The position numbers and the translations under genes were made by a program. Below the pieces are notes generated by a model, which did not search any database, was not told where the DNA came from, and saw only the letters and a list, made by a program, of their open reading frames with translations. Of a DNA stretch of 64,000 bases, positions 37,124 to 47,307 are shown one piece after another. Numbering within the stretch: position 1 is the stretch's first letter; each line of letters opens with the position of its first letter. This stretch comes from Candidatus Endonucleibacter bathymodioli (GTDB lineage Bacteria; Pseudomonadota; Gammaproteobacteria; Pseudomonadales; Endozoicomonadaceae), in the NCBI GenBank assembly GCA_030674915.1, contig JASXSV010000008.1:1-64000 (forward strand). The letters are read 5' to 3'.

Positions 37124-39787
37124 ATGAGACTTTTAAAGTTCTTAATAGTGCTGCTGGCATCAGTATGGGCTTTTATCGGTTCAGGATATGTCAGTGGCCT
37201 TGGTCTAGGGGCATTCAGACTTAAGTCAAAGCTGTACCAGCCACTTTATGTAGAGATAGAATTGACTCAAGTTAAGGGTTTGAGCAGTGCTGATATTTCC
37301 TCTAGTCTTGCTAGTCAGTCTGACTTTGATATGGTTGGTATTAAGCGAATTCACGCTTTAAATGGCCTGAAGTTTGAAGTATTAATAAGCGAGGATGCTT
37401 CTAGTAGTTTTATTAAGGTGACCAGTAAAGAGCTGATACAAGAACCTTATCTTAACTTTCTCATGGAGATAAAGTGGGATGGAGGTCGATTGTTGCGAGA
37501 ATATACGTTGCCTATAGATCCGCCAACTTCCGATAATCAGGTAGTAGAGCCCGTTAATGCACCGGTTAATCAATCATATCGTAGTGTCCATGAGGAGCGG
37601 TTGACAAACTCTGTAGTGATTGATTCATTTGCTCCTCAATACCCCAGTACAACAAAAGTACTGGAGGTATTGAATGCTACTAGTTATCAGGTAAAAAATA
37701 ATGATTCGTTGTGGCGGATTGCGGAGAGATTAAGGCCGAACACTAGTGTCACTGTTGAGCAGGTCATGATAGCGATCTTGCGTCTTAACCCTAATGCGTT
37801 TATAGAACATAATATTAATCGGTTAAAAGAAGGGTTTGTTTTAAGGGTTCCTGATGTTCAAGCAGCAAAGGAGTTGTCTCATAAGCAGGCTGTGTGGCAA
37901 GTCTCTATACAAGACAGAGCGTGGAAACAGGAACTGAGTCTTCCTGAGTTTGCCGCAAGGAGTAGCGAGTCTGTAAATATCAATAAACTTTCAGGTCCGG
38001 TTTCTAGAGGTCGGCTAAGTGTGGTTGCACATGGCCCTCCCACTGATAAAGAGCAAAATGGTACTGGTAAGGTGGAGGGGGATAAGGAAATTCAGGACGC
38101 ATTACTGGTTTCGCAAGAAAGGATGGGTCAGATGTCCAGTGAAAATGCCGAGCTTAGGAGTCGCTTGAGTGATTTGGACAAACAAATTAATACGTTAACA
38201 AAGTTGGTCATGCTTAAGGATGATCAGATGACAGCGATACAATTGTCTGAGTCAGTAGGCGCCGCTCTCGGTACTAAAAGTGTCATTAAATATACTGTTG
38301 CAGACAATGATTTAGTAATGCCGGAGAATGGCGTAGGTGTTATCCAAGCAGAGGTGCTTGAACCTGAGAGTCAGAGAGAACTGGAGGTAAAAAATGATTT
38401 GATCAGACTTGATGAGACTAAGCCAGAACTGAAACCTAAGCCCGAACCTAAGCCCGAACTTAAGCCCGAACTTAAGCCCGAACCTAAGCCCGAACCTAAG
38501 CCCGAACCTAAGCCCGAACCTAAGCCCGAACCTAAGCCCGAACCTAAGCCCGAACCTAAACCTGAATCAAGTTTTTTTGACAGTATTTTATTTTTATGTA
38601 TTATAGGGCTGATTCCTGTGGCCGGTGCGGCAGGATTTATTTATTATCGGCGACGGAAAAGGAAAGAATTAAATGATGATGAGGACTTAGATGATGAATT
38701 TGATCTGGAGACAGATTTAGAAAATGATGGTGAGGTTGTTAATATTAGTTCTGAGTTTTCAATTGATGGAGATATCTCTTTTAACAATAAAGATAATTTG
38801 ACAGGTAATCCTCTGAATGATGCTGATGTACACATTGCGTACGGTCGTTTTGATGCAGCGATAAAGCTTTTGAAAACTGCTATAGGTAAATATCCGGATC
38901 GTGCTGATTTAATAGTTAAAGTGCTGGAGGTGTATTCTGAAAATGGTGATATCAATAGTTTCAAAGATGCATTTACTCAGCTTGAAGGTATGGGTAATCT
39001 TGATGCACTAAAGTCGGCTTCAGTATTGAAGGCTCGCTTCCCTGATGATGTTTTTGGTGCTACAACCGATATGGGTGCTAACAACGATTTAGACGCTTTC
39101 AGTCTTGATCTTGGTGACATGGAAGATGATTTTGATGCCGGTGATATTGGTGTTTTAGATCTTCAGGAAGAGACCTCTGATGATGGTCTAGTTCCTGCAG
39201 CTGATGAATTATCTCGGTCAGTACAAGTAGAGCAGTCTCAGGATAACCTTTCGGACGGGCTTGATTTTGAAATAGGTAGTAATGCTGATGAGGTTGCTCC
39301 TGTGGACTTATTGTCATCTGTCGATTCTGACGATAATCACTCTCTTGAGTTTGATGGAGGTAGTCTGAATCAGTCTGTTTCTTCTGAATCTATTGAGCTA
39401 GAGGGAAATGCTGGATTGGAGTTGCCGGAGCTTGGCGATGATGCTGCGAGCATTGATTTCGGTGGAGAGGATACGGAAGACTCTGCCCCTAGTATTTCTA
39501 TAGATTATTCTGAAGGTGATGAGTTGGAGTTTGGGCCGTTGGTTCAGCCTTCGGTCTCAGGTGGCTCAGAGTCGACTGAGCTTGACGATGATTTGTCAGT
39601 AGATGACTTTGACGATGACATAGGGTTTTTATCGGAAGAAGATGAAATTTCGACTAAACTTGACCTTGCTCGTGCATATATGGATATGGGAGATATGGTG
39701 GGTGCTTCTGATATTCTTGACGAGATTATGGAAAGTGGCAGTCAAGAGGAGCAAGCTGAAGCAAGGGAACTATTGACCTTACTTTGA
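37124..39787 (+). CDS. fimV: FimV-like pilus-hub/polar protein with LysM domain
   Basis: 887 residues. A signal peptide (LLKFLIVLLASVWAFIGSGY) precedes the FimV N-terminal beta domain (LGLGAFRLKSKLYQPLYVEI). A LysM peptidoglycan-binding motif lies near 186-244 (YQVKNNDSLWRIAERLRPN). A coiled coil (about 325-365) is followed by a Lys-Pro-Glu repeat (about 433-481), one membrane helix (FLCIIGLIPVAGAAGFIYYR) and an acidic cytosolic part with TPR-like helices ending in the conserved KLDLARAYMDMGDMVGASDI. FimV organises polar type IV pilus and secretion components. The place after asd and the domain order fit; normally truA follows, but here it is 8.5 kb away. Confidence 0.93.
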   Translation: MRLLKFLIVLLASVWAFIGSGYVSGLGLGAFRLKSKLYQPLYVEIELTQVKGLSSADISSSLASQSDFDMVGIKRIHALNGLKFEVLISEDASSSFIKVTSKELIQEPYLNFLMEIKWDGGRLLREYTLPIDPPTSDNQVVEPVNAPVNQSYRSVHEERLTNSVVIDSFAPQYPSTTKVLEVLNATSYQVKNNDSLWRIAERLRPNTSVTVEQVMIAILRLNPNAFIEHNINRLKEGFVLRVPDVQAAKELSHKQAVWQVSIQDRAWKQELSLPEFAARSSESVNINKLSGPVSRGRLSVVAHGPPTDKEQNGTGKVEGDKEIQDALLVSQERMGQMSSENAELRSRLSDLDKQINTLTKLVMLKDDQMTAIQLSESVGAALGTKSVIKYTVADNDLVMPENGVGVIQAEVLEPESQRELEVKNDLIRLDETKPELKPKPEPKPELKPELKPEPKPEPKPEPKPEPKPEPKPEPKPEPKPESSFFDSILFLCIIGLIPVAGAAGFIYYRRRKRKELNDDEDLDDEFDLETDLENDGEVVNISSEFSIDGDISFNNKDNLTGNPLNDADVHIAYGRFDAAIKLLKTAIGKYPDRADLIVKVLEVYSENGDINSFKDAFTQLEGMGNLDALKSASVLKARFPDDVFGATTDMGANNDLDAFSLDLGDMEDDFDAGDIGVLDLQEETSDDGLVPAADELSRSVQVEQSQDNLSDGLDFEIGSNADEVAPVDLLSSVDSDDNHSLEFDGGSLNQSVSSESIELEGNAGLELPELGDDAASIDFGGEDTEDSAPSISIDYSEGDELEFGPLVQPSVSGGSESTELDDDLSVDDFDDDIGFLSEEDEISTKLDLARAYMDMGDMVGASDILDEIMESGSQEEQAEARELLTLL
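38432..38568 (+). repeat. 12-bp tandem repeat inside fimV (Lys-Pro-Glu tract)
   Basis: The unit cctaagcccgaa (variant cttaagcccgaa) repeats about eleven times, encoding KPEP/KPEL units. It forms a stiff linker before the membrane helix. Near-identical units suggest recent copy-number change; all keep the frame. Confidence 0.9.
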
Positions 39788-39844
39788 CTTTACGTTTTTA
39801 AATGTCAGCAAAGGCCAAATAAAGCGAGGAAGGGCAGTAGTAAA

Positions 39845-40310
39845 ATATTAGATTTCTATAATAACTAACATACTTACCAGATAAAAACTCAATCGAAGCA
39901 TGGTGGTGTAAAACTTTTCGTGGCCGTATGTTGATTTTTTTTGATTAGGCGGTAAGTAGTCTGGTAACCCATCACCCCATTAAAAGACTCAAGTTTCATG
40001 CGCCCAGCAATTTGATCTGGTATAAAGCCTAAGCCTATCTGGGACTTTACCTGTCGATTTACCACATCAGTTCTGTTGTAAACTTAGTCACCGTCTTGCG
40101 CTTTTGCAGACTGTGCTGATGAGTTTCCTCTGCATCATAATCCCCTCGGTGACAGCGATTTCGCTCCAGTGATATTTTTTTTATTGGACGGTTCAGATAA
40201 TTACCAATCCTACGTGCCGAAAATACGAGTGTGCCGAAGGGTTGAACCTGGTATCGTTTGACTCCCAAATTAATTCCAAATGTGTCGGTTATTGTGGAAA
40301 TCTAGGTGTC
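39845..40310 (-). mobile_element. IS30-type remnant (second subfamily)
   Basis: The ends are tagatttctataataactaa (left) and ggttattgtggaaatctagg (right, near 40295-40314), an inverted pair as in the 55.9-56.9 kb copy. Inside, the minus strand reads NRCHRGDYDAEETHQHSLQK, from the transposase N-terminal part, and the other parts are in pieces with a large deletion (about 465 bp left of roughly 1 kb). It marks the start of the insertion that separates fimV from truA. Confidence 0.78.
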
Positions 40311-40561
40311 AATAATACTAGCCGTTCAATGTTAACTATTACCGTTAACATGGGTGAAATATTTTAATAGTTGTCATAAGTGTCAATGATGCTATTATAC
40401 GATTTATTGTATTATCCCAGTAAATATCGTATGCCTTGAGTCTGTATATTAGTGAGTTTGATTAAACTTAAGAGATCAAGTGGCAAACTTTTTACAAGAG
40501 CCTGTTGACTAGTAATGCCGTTACTATTGCTAGTTATGCAAAGATCGCTATAAGGAATTTA

Positions 40562-42373
40562 ATGTTGTATAAAATAATTACTATTACTGCCTTTCTATTC
40601 GTTATCACCATTAATGCTCACGCAGTAAAGACAGATAACAAAAATGATAAGGAGGAGAGCGCCATTACACTTCCTCCTTCCAAGATAAATACTACAATTA
40701 ACCCCGATAATGGATTAAGTGGAGTTAGTATGCAGCGTGGTATTGATTGTAGCTTTTCTAAAATTCCAGAAGCAGACTTCTGCTTAAACTTCGATCAGCT
40801 AGTGGCAGTGGCAGGCTCCGGCGTCAGATTTGCTCAGGATACAAAAATGTGCAGTAACCAATTTCTGGCTCTAGGTGTAGAAGACCCAGACAGACTTGAG
40901 CAGCCTCAGAGTCAATATTACAGGGGTGGGTTGCTAGGTTGCAAACCAGCTATTTCCATTTTTATGGAGAGTTTCGTGGTCCGGAATATTGTATCCAGGT
41001 TTCTTGCAACTGTGAAAGGTGTTCCTGAGCATAAGCCAAATACGATCACGTGTAGGCTTGATACTCATCCTGATAAAGAAAAAATAATAGACTGGTATGA
41101 ACTTAGTGAAGAGGATGGGGGTAGTCCTGAATTAGACTTAGTCAATTTAGACGATTCACTGCTACAATCTATTGATAAACGCTCCAGAAAAGCTATGGAT
41201 TCCATCTACCATACTCTCAAAAAATATCGTCCATGCTATAATTTGGGTGCAATGGAGTATTCTTTTCTAACCTCTTTTATATCTTCATGCCAACGTTCCG
41301 GCACAATTTTTAATGATGGATGTGCGGTAGCGAGTATAGAGAGTTCAATTAGGAATTGTCTAGATAAGAATGAAGGTATGGGGCGCTCATGTTTTGATGA
41401 ATTATTGCGCATGTATGGCAAAGTAAGTTCAGGTGATGCAATAGACTTCATACGGTCTATCATCCCAAATGAGATATTATGCGCTGGATACATTTGTTCA
41501 GTTTTGACAAATACAGAAAAGGAGTATTTAACATCTATTTATAATATTTCACAAAAATATTACGACAGTGTTGATTTAGAAGTGCTCAATAAATTCGCAG
41601 AATTAAATTTAACAGATGAGCTTATTGCTTACGATATAAAAACAATTAATGTATTTCTAAGCATTCTTGATGGCGTGTTAGGCAAAGAGAATCAAGTACC
41701 GCTACCTGATGCTGGATCATTATCTGCCAGTAACACAACAAAGACTTGTGACGTTAAGTTGAGCAGTAATGAGTTGAATGCTACATTTATAGCTGGACAA
41801 TATGCTGATGGAGTAATGGCATCTACAGCTACAGCTACAGCTACAGCTACAGCTATAGCTATAAATGAAGATTATACTGATGCAAATTCAGATCCTGTAG
41901 TTACAAATTCAGATCTTACAGGTTTACATGCAATATATACAGATGCCAATATGACGCATGACACCCTCCTTCGTACTATTCTTGGAGTATTTGTAGAAAG
42001 GCACGGATATCATATGCCATTTTTCTTTAGCGATAAGTCGGAAGTAACAAGCGATGGCTTACTTGAATACGTAAAAAGAATGAGTGACGGGTTGTATTTT
42101 GTGGAATATGAGAACGCCATAATGATAATCTCGAAAAATAACGAGTGTTGTCGTTTGTTTTCTCTCGGATTTGACGAAGTTTCAATAAGTCTACACATAC
42201 CCAGCAGTTACTATCTTGTTGCTTATTTGATTAGAAATTGTATACGAGGTTTATCTTTTGGGTTTAAAAACAATATAAGTGAATTGATGCTGGACGATCA
42301 AACATCTTTCCGCATGACTAATATCCCGTTCATTTTTACTAAAATAAGGTCAACTGAGCTTGAGGTTGAATGA
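40562..42373 (+). CDS. Secreted protein of unknown function
   Basis: From ATG 40562 (ribosome site aagga five bases before) the 603-residue product begins MLYKIITITAFLFVITINAH, a clear signal peptide ending near AHA. An in-frame ATG 40505 would add 19 residues in front of the signal and is less likely. The body has about fourteen cysteines, so disulfides are possible outside the cytosol. Around residues 420-433 a hexamer repeat encodes Thr-Ala pairs. I do not recognise any domain. Its setting, between an IS30 remnant and the ankyrin gene and within the fimV-truA break, marks it as acquired; an exported effector is a guess. Confidence 0.6.
   Translation: MLYKIITITAFLFVITINAHAVKTDNKNDKEESAITLPPSKINTTINPDNGLSGVSMQRGIDCSFSKIPEADFCLNFDQLVAVAGSGVRFAQDTKMCSNQFLALGVEDPDRLEQPQSQYYRGGLLGCKPAISIFMESFVVRNIVSRFLATVKGVPEHKPNTITCRLDTHPDKEKIIDWYELSEEDGGSPELDLVNLDDSLLQSIDKRSRKAMDSIYHTLKKYRPCYNLGAMEYSFLTSFISSCQRSGTIFNDGCAVASIESSIRNCLDKNEGMGRSCFDELLRMYGKVSSGDAIDFIRSIIPNEILCAGYICSVLTNTEKEYLTSIYNISQKYYDSVDLEVLNKFAELNLTDELIAYDIKTINVFLSILDGVLGKENQVPLPDAGSLSASNTTKTCDVKLSSNELNATFIAGQYADGVMASTATATATATAIAINEDYTDANSDPVVTNSDLTGLHAIYTDANMTHDTLLRTILGVFVERHGYHMPFFFSDKSEVTSDGLLEYVKRMSDGLYFVEYENAIMIISKNNECCRLFSLGFDEVSISLHIPSSYYLVAYLIRNCIRGLSFGFKNNISELMLDDQTSFRMTNIPFIFTKIRSTELEVE
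41824..41860 (+). repeat. Hexamer tandem repeat (acagct) in the secreted unknown
   Basis: Five copies of acagct and a variant (atagct) encode alternating Thr-Ala then Ile-Ala. Copy changes would keep the frame. Confidence 0.85.
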
Positions 42374-42559
42374 AAGACGAGTCCGTCATTAGGATAGGAT
42401 GGTTATGCCTCTTCCGCATATATTGCTTAAATAAGGTTTATAAGCCATTAACCCACAAGTACAGGGTAGCAGAGGGCTACAAGTAGTAATCATAGGGAAA
42501 TGGTGACTACTCTTTTGTTGGTATAATGAAGATATTAGCTGCATGATGGTTTATGTCGG

Positions 42560-43005
42560 GCTGACAAGGTGTATTCTGATCACAGTGTGGCCACTATCCT
42601 TCATCAAGAACAGTGATGTTATAATGAGCCTGAGATCTATCGTTATGGTGTCATAAATATTCTTACGTTGGACTGGTTTTACATCGATTTCATTTTCATC
42701 CACATCTTGGTCCGTTTTCATATTTGGAGATGTATATTTATTTTCGTGAATAATATTGGAATCAATTTCTGCTTTTTTTGTCTCGTGATCAGAAATGTCT
42801 GGAGTTGAAGGTGCAGTTCTCTTGCCTAGTTTGGTTGGCTTGTGGTATGAAGTACTTGGGTTATTTGAGTCAGGATACATCCCTTCAGTGCTAGTGCCAG
42901 GCAGTGAAGTTACGCTCTCTCCCTTTATATTTTCTGCACCTGATTGTTGGCAGCGGCTGTCGTGGATGGTGTACTGCTCGATGGTACTTGTGGATTAATA
43001 TTCAT
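42560..43005 (-). pseudogene. Truncated duplicate of the ankyrin-gene 5' end
   Basis: From ATG 43005 on the minus strand it reads MNINPQVPSSSTPSTTAA, then a frameshift, then LPGTSTEGMYPDSNNPSTSY and onwards, nearly identical to the first 118 residues of the ankyrin protein at 43356-47060. Homology stops near 42639. The repeated block, including the upstream region with the same ribosome site (aaagga), is 42639-43252 and matches 46693-47307 at about 90% by eye. It is dead because of the frameshift and truncation. Confidence 0.85.
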
Positions 43006-43257
43006 AAAACAATCCTTTATTTTTTTAAGTTTATTGGTTCTTTTACAAAAAATGAAGATTACACCAATTCCTAAGTTATGGTTTACTATTTTCTTGTAGC
43101 TTTGTTCTTATTTGACACTATGGTCTGAGATTAGTTGCAAAAGTGCTTTATTTTAGTAATATCTGATTGAAGTAGTTTGTAGGTCGGTTGCTAGCAGATT
43201 TGCGATTAAATTATCTGACTTTCGAGCTTATTTCATCATAACTTCTGTTAATTTGGC

Positions 43258-43345
43258 AGCGCCATTGGTTTTTTTGATCAGGCGGTAACCAGTCAGCCCA
43301 TTTTTAATCCACATCTCCTGCGCTGGATTAAAGATGGACAAAGTC
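43258..43345. mobile_element. Short IS30-type fragment
   Basis: The sequence tttttttgatcaggcggtaa followed by ccagtcagcccat matches a stretch of the IS30-type remnant near 39940-39990. It adjoins the end of the duplicated block and the 3' end of the ankyrin gene, so an IS may have mediated the duplication. Confidence 0.5.
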
Positions 43346-43355
43346 GTCATGAGCC

Positions 43356-46300
43356 TCAAATGCAACCTGCGGCCCGTAATATATCGGCACACTCTGTGTT
43401 GCCTTCTTTTTCTGCGACCTGCAGGGGAGTTAGGCCGTCTTTATCCTTTATATTGATCTCAATACCCTCTACGGCCAGTAACGTCCTGATACACTCTATT
43501 TTTCCCACCATAGCGGCCCAATGAAGCGGGGTTATATTGTCAATCTTAGAAGTCACATTGGCATTCATACCCTTTACACCCAGTGACGCATTGTGGTTTA
43601 GTAACATCTTGAGAGGCTCTGGGTCTGGTAGTGTAGCGGCATAATGAAGTGGTGTGTAGCCCATAGAATTCTCTATATTGATTGAAGCCTTTGCGGCAAG
43701 TAGTAGCTTGATAGACTCTTTTTTTCCCTGCATTACGGCAAGATGAAGAGGTGTAGAGCCCTTCTTATTCGTGATATCGACCTGAATATCCGTTACGGCC
43801 AGTAACGTATCTAAAGAAGCTGGGTCGTCTAATATGGTGGCCAAATGAAGAGGAGTATAGTCGTTTGCACCCATTATATTGACTTGATGAATGCCATCTA
43901 CGGTCAGTAACGCCTTGATAACCTCTATGTTACCTCTCATGATGGCTACATGAAGAGGTGTATTGCCTTGTTTATTCATTTTCTGGACTTGATGAATACC
44001 ATCTACGGTCAGTAACACCTTGACAATCTCTGCTTGATCTGTTTTGACGGCATAGTGAAGGGGTGTATATCCCTCATCATTCGGTACATTGACCAAAATA
44101 TTTTCTACGTCCAATAACAGCCTGAGACATTCTATATTGCCTACCTGAATTGCGAAGTGCAGGGCAGTATTGCTTGAAGCCTTTGCGGCCAGTAGTAGCT
44201 TGATGGACTCTTTTTTTGCCTGCAGTACGGCAAAATGAAGAGGTGTAAAGCCCTTCTTATTCGTGATATCGACCTGAATAGCATCTACACCCAGTGATGC
44301 ATTGTGGTTCAGTAACATATTGAGAGGCTCTGGGTCGGTTAGTGTGGCGGCATAATGAAGTGGTGTGTAGCCCATATAATTCTCTATATTGATTGAAGCC
44401 TTCGCGGCAAGTAGTGCCTTGAGATGCTCTTTTTTGTTATATTTTATGGCTATATGAAGTGGTGTATTGTGCAAAGAATTCTGTGGATCTACCTGAATAT
44501 CCGTTACGGCCAGTAACGTATTTAAAGAAGCTGGGTCGTCTAATATGGTGGCCAAATGAATAGGTGTATTGCCGTCTTTATCCGTTTTCTGGACTTGATG
44601 AATACCATCTACGGTCAGTAACACCTTGACAATCTCTGCTTGATCTGTTTTGACGGCAAAGTGAAGGGGTGTATATCCCTCATTATTCGGTACATTGACC
44701 AAAATATTTTCTACGTCCAATAACAGCCTGAGACATTCTATATTGCCTTCCTCGATTGCGAAGTGCAGGGCAGTATAGCCATCGGCGTCAGCCTCATTGG
44801 CATTAGCTCCTTCGGACAATAGCGTCTTAAGATAGTCGGTTTGTCCTGCCCACGCAGCAATCAACAGGGGCGTCCGACCATAAGTATTTTTTTCAGTAAC
44901 ACTGTAGAGACCTCTTTTCAAAAGGTATCTCACTCCAAGCTGAAGATCATGATGCATAAAGAAAGACGGAGTGTCTTCCTCTATATCGCCTAAGAGATGA
45001 GCTAGCTCATCACAATTTTCTGTTAATAGGAGGCTGAGCACTATTCCCCTCCTATCTTGGGTGATGGCTCTCCGAAATAACAGGCAGCAATGTTCAGGTG
45101 TTAGAAATTGCTTTATGCTTTTTACGGAAAGAGATTTGATGTCACTTACGGTCATAGATTGCGTAATTGATGTAATATCTATGTTTGATTTTTGGAGTTT
45201 TAATAGGACTGGCTCTAATAACATGGTATCGCTTAGCCAACTAATCATCTCTTTCGTAATAAGGTTTCCGTTGGATTTTTCCACTATATCGCATATGCAT
45301 TCGCACAATTTCTCTTTAAAATCTATATCATAATGAGTCAATTTTTCTGTCAGTTGGTTGAATAGCATTATCTTTAGCCAGTGTGTTTTTTCATCAAGTT
45401 GTTTATTAATGTCTGGATTCAAAAAAAATGAGGCAATATCCTCGGCTTTGTTGGTCTGCTCTATTGCCTGGCTCAGGAGAGAATAAATGACTTTTTCAGG
45501 CTTGTTGGAGAAATCAATTGATGTTAAATGAGATAATTCAAGCGTGATGTGATTGTCAGTGTCAAGATGATATGGCTGCCCTTCCTTAAAATACGCTTCA
45601 TTATTAAATACCCAGAAGAATACCCCGTCAATTGTGCCTATATAAAGTTGGGGGCTGGTTGTTCCTGGCAGTACGGTAAAGACAGTTTCTTCTGAAATCT
45701 TTTGAGGGTTATCTTTTGATAGACCAAAATTCATTGTTAGCCAGCCAAAAAAGTTTTCACGGTAACGTTTAAGGCTGCATGTCATGTTGTCTTTGATGTC
45801 CATTAAGTTATTGATAGTAAGCATATCCTTAGTTTGTTTTCCCATAAAACAGCTAATCGGTTTAAATAGTTGGCTATCCAAAAGTTCAATTGTTTCCGGT
45901 CTAATGTCTGAAAGAAGAATATCGTTTGTTTTCCATTCCGACGCCCCATCCTTATCCATCATAGAATTTATCTGATCAGACCAGCCATCCGATATTTTTT
46001 TAATGATAATACTGTTGCAGAGAGCCAATTGTATATAAGCGGTAAAATCGGCAATGAGTTCGTCATCCAGATGTCTATTTGCGAATTGATCTACAAACAT
46101 CTCAATATTTAGAGACTCACAAACCAGATTATGAAGGCCATTGAATATATGGATACCCATCTCTCCGGAAATATTAAGGCCATTCCTCCGTTGACGTTCA
46201 GCAATAAATGATGCAATACATTGATGAAGCAGATCAGTCCTCACCGTTAACAATTTCCCATCAAGCCCTGCTTGAGACGCGTTGAGATCAATATAACTGC

Positions 46301-47060
46301 GTTGGAAACGGGCGTGAATGCCAGCTGGGCAACGATCTATACCTTCCAGACAGTCGTGGAGTACAGAGGAGACATAGTCTTTTTTAGCCTCATCGCCTTG
46401 ACATATTGTAAGCTTCACTAGTAGGCAGCGCAGATGGCAGCGAGACTCGTTATAGAGTGGAAGAAGACCATCATGAAAGCTTTCATCATTTTCTGTTATA
46501 TTCTTATAAAAAATGTCTATTGCATTATCGTACTTTTTATCAACAAAGGAATGGCTAAGATCCTTTAATTTTTTAATATCATTCAGGAACTGTGATTTTA
46601 TCTCTTTAAACGACGTATCTTGCATTAGCTCTTTATAGTCATTCACATTAGATGGGAATTGAATATAATCACCCATATCAACATCTGGTGCAATCGTTAT
46701 GGTGTCATAAATATTCTTAAGTTGGACGGGTTTTACATCGATTTCATTTTCATCAACATCTTGGTCCGTTTCCATATTCGGAGATGTATATTTATTTTCG
46801 TGAATAATATTGGAATCAAATTTTGCTTTTTTTGTCTCGTGATCAGAAATGTCTGGAATTGATGATGCAGTTCTCTTGCCTAGTTTGGTTGGCTTGTGGT
46901 ATGAAGTACTTGGGTTATTTGAGTCAGGATACATTCCTTCCGTGCTAGTTCCAGGTAGTGAGGTTGCGCTCGCGCCCTCTACATTTTCTGCACCTGATTG
47001 TTCAGTAACAACTGTTGTAGATGGTGTACTGCCCGATGGTACTTGTGGATTAATATTCAT
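43356..47060 (-). CDS. Large ankyrin-repeat protein, effector candidate
   Basis: 1234 residues from ATG 47060 (ribosome site aaagga seven bases before). The first 120 residues are polar and low complexity with basic patches (TKLGKRTAS, ETKKAKFD). About 120-720 is helical and unrecognised. From about 722 to the end there are 15 ankyrin units of about 33 residues with the G-x-TPLHxAA pattern (GYTPLHYAATL; GNTPLHVAIMR). Units 2-7 and 8-13 repeat each other (for example NIECLRLLLDVENILVNVPN occurs twice), showing a recent internal duplication of about six units. Ankyrin proteins mediate protein binding and are frequent host-directed effectors in intracellular bacteria. No signal peptide is visible, so export would need another route. 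Confidence 0.85.
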   Translation of the reverse strand: MNINPQVPSGSTPSTTVVTEQSGAENVEGASATSLPGTSTEGMYPDSNNPSTSYHKPTKLGKRTASSIPDISDHETKKAKFDSNIIHENKYTSPNMETDQDVDENEIDVKPVQLKNIYDTITIAPDVDMGDYIQFPSNVNDYKELMQDTSFKEIKSQFLNDIKKLKDLSHSFVDKKYDNAIDIFYKNITENDESFHDGLLPLYNESRCHLRCLLVKLTICQGDEAKKDYVSSVLHDCLEGIDRCPAGIHARFQRSYIDLNASQAGLDGKLLTVRTDLLHQCIASFIAERQRRNGLNISGEMGIHIFNGLHNLVCESLNIEMFVDQFANRHLDDELIADFTAYIQLALCNSIIIKKISDGWSDQINSMMDKDGASEWKTNDILLSDIRPETIELLDSQLFKPISCFMGKQTKDMLTINNLMDIKDNMTCSLKRYRENFFGWLTMNFGLSKDNPQKISEETVFTVLPGTTSPQLYIGTIDGVFFWVFNNEAYFKEGQPYHLDTDNHITLELSHLTSIDFSNKPEKVIYSLLSQAIEQTNKAEDIASFFLNPDINKQLDEKTHWLKIMLFNQLTEKLTHYDIDFKEKLCECICDIVEKSNGNLITKEMISWLSDTMLLEPVLLKLQKSNIDITSITQSMTVSDIKSLSVKSIKQFLTPEHCCLLFRRAITQDRRGIVLSLLLTENCDELAHLLGDIEEDTPSFFMHHDLQLGVRYLLKRGLYSVTEKNTYGRTPLLIAAWAGQTDYLKTLLSEGANANEADADGYTALHFAIEEGNIECLRLLLDVENILVNVPNNEGYTPLHFAVKTDQAEIVKVLLTVDGIHQVQKTDKDGNTPIHLATILDDPASLNTLLAVTDIQVDPQNSLHNTPLHIAIKYNKKEHLKALLAAKASINIENYMGYTPLHYAATLTDPEPLNMLLNHNASLGVDAIQVDITNKKGFTPLHFAVLQAKKESIKLLLAAKASSNTALHFAIQVGNIECLRLLLDVENILVNVPNDEGYTPLHYAVKTDQAEIVKVLLTVDGIHQVQKMNKQGNTPLHVAIMRGNIEVIKALLTVDGIHQVNIMGANDYTPLHLATILDDPASLDTLLAVTDIQVDITNKKGSTPLHLAVMQGKKESIKLLLAAKASINIENSMGYTPLHYAATLPDPEPLKMLLNHNASLGVKGMNANVTSKIDNITPLHWAAMVGKIECIRTLLAVEGIEINIKDKDGLTPLQVAEKEGNTECADILRAAGCI

Positions 47061-47307
47061 AAAGCAATCCTTTATTTTTTTAAGTTTATTTGTTCTTTGA
47101 CAAAAAATGAGGTTTACATCAATTCCTAAGTTATGGGTTACTATTTTCTTCTAGCTTTGTTCTTATTCGACACGATGGGTGGAGATTAGTTCCAAAAGTG
47201 GTTTGTTCTAGTAATATCTGATTGAAGTAGTTTGTAGGTAGGTTGCTAGCAGACTTGCTATTAAATTATCTGACTTTCTAGCTTATTTCATCATAACTGC
47301 TATTAAT

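Noticed and set aside
46849..47100. Plus-strand frame opposite the ankyrin gene start
   Set aside because: It is the complement of the low-complexity N-terminus and exists in the duplicate for the same reason.
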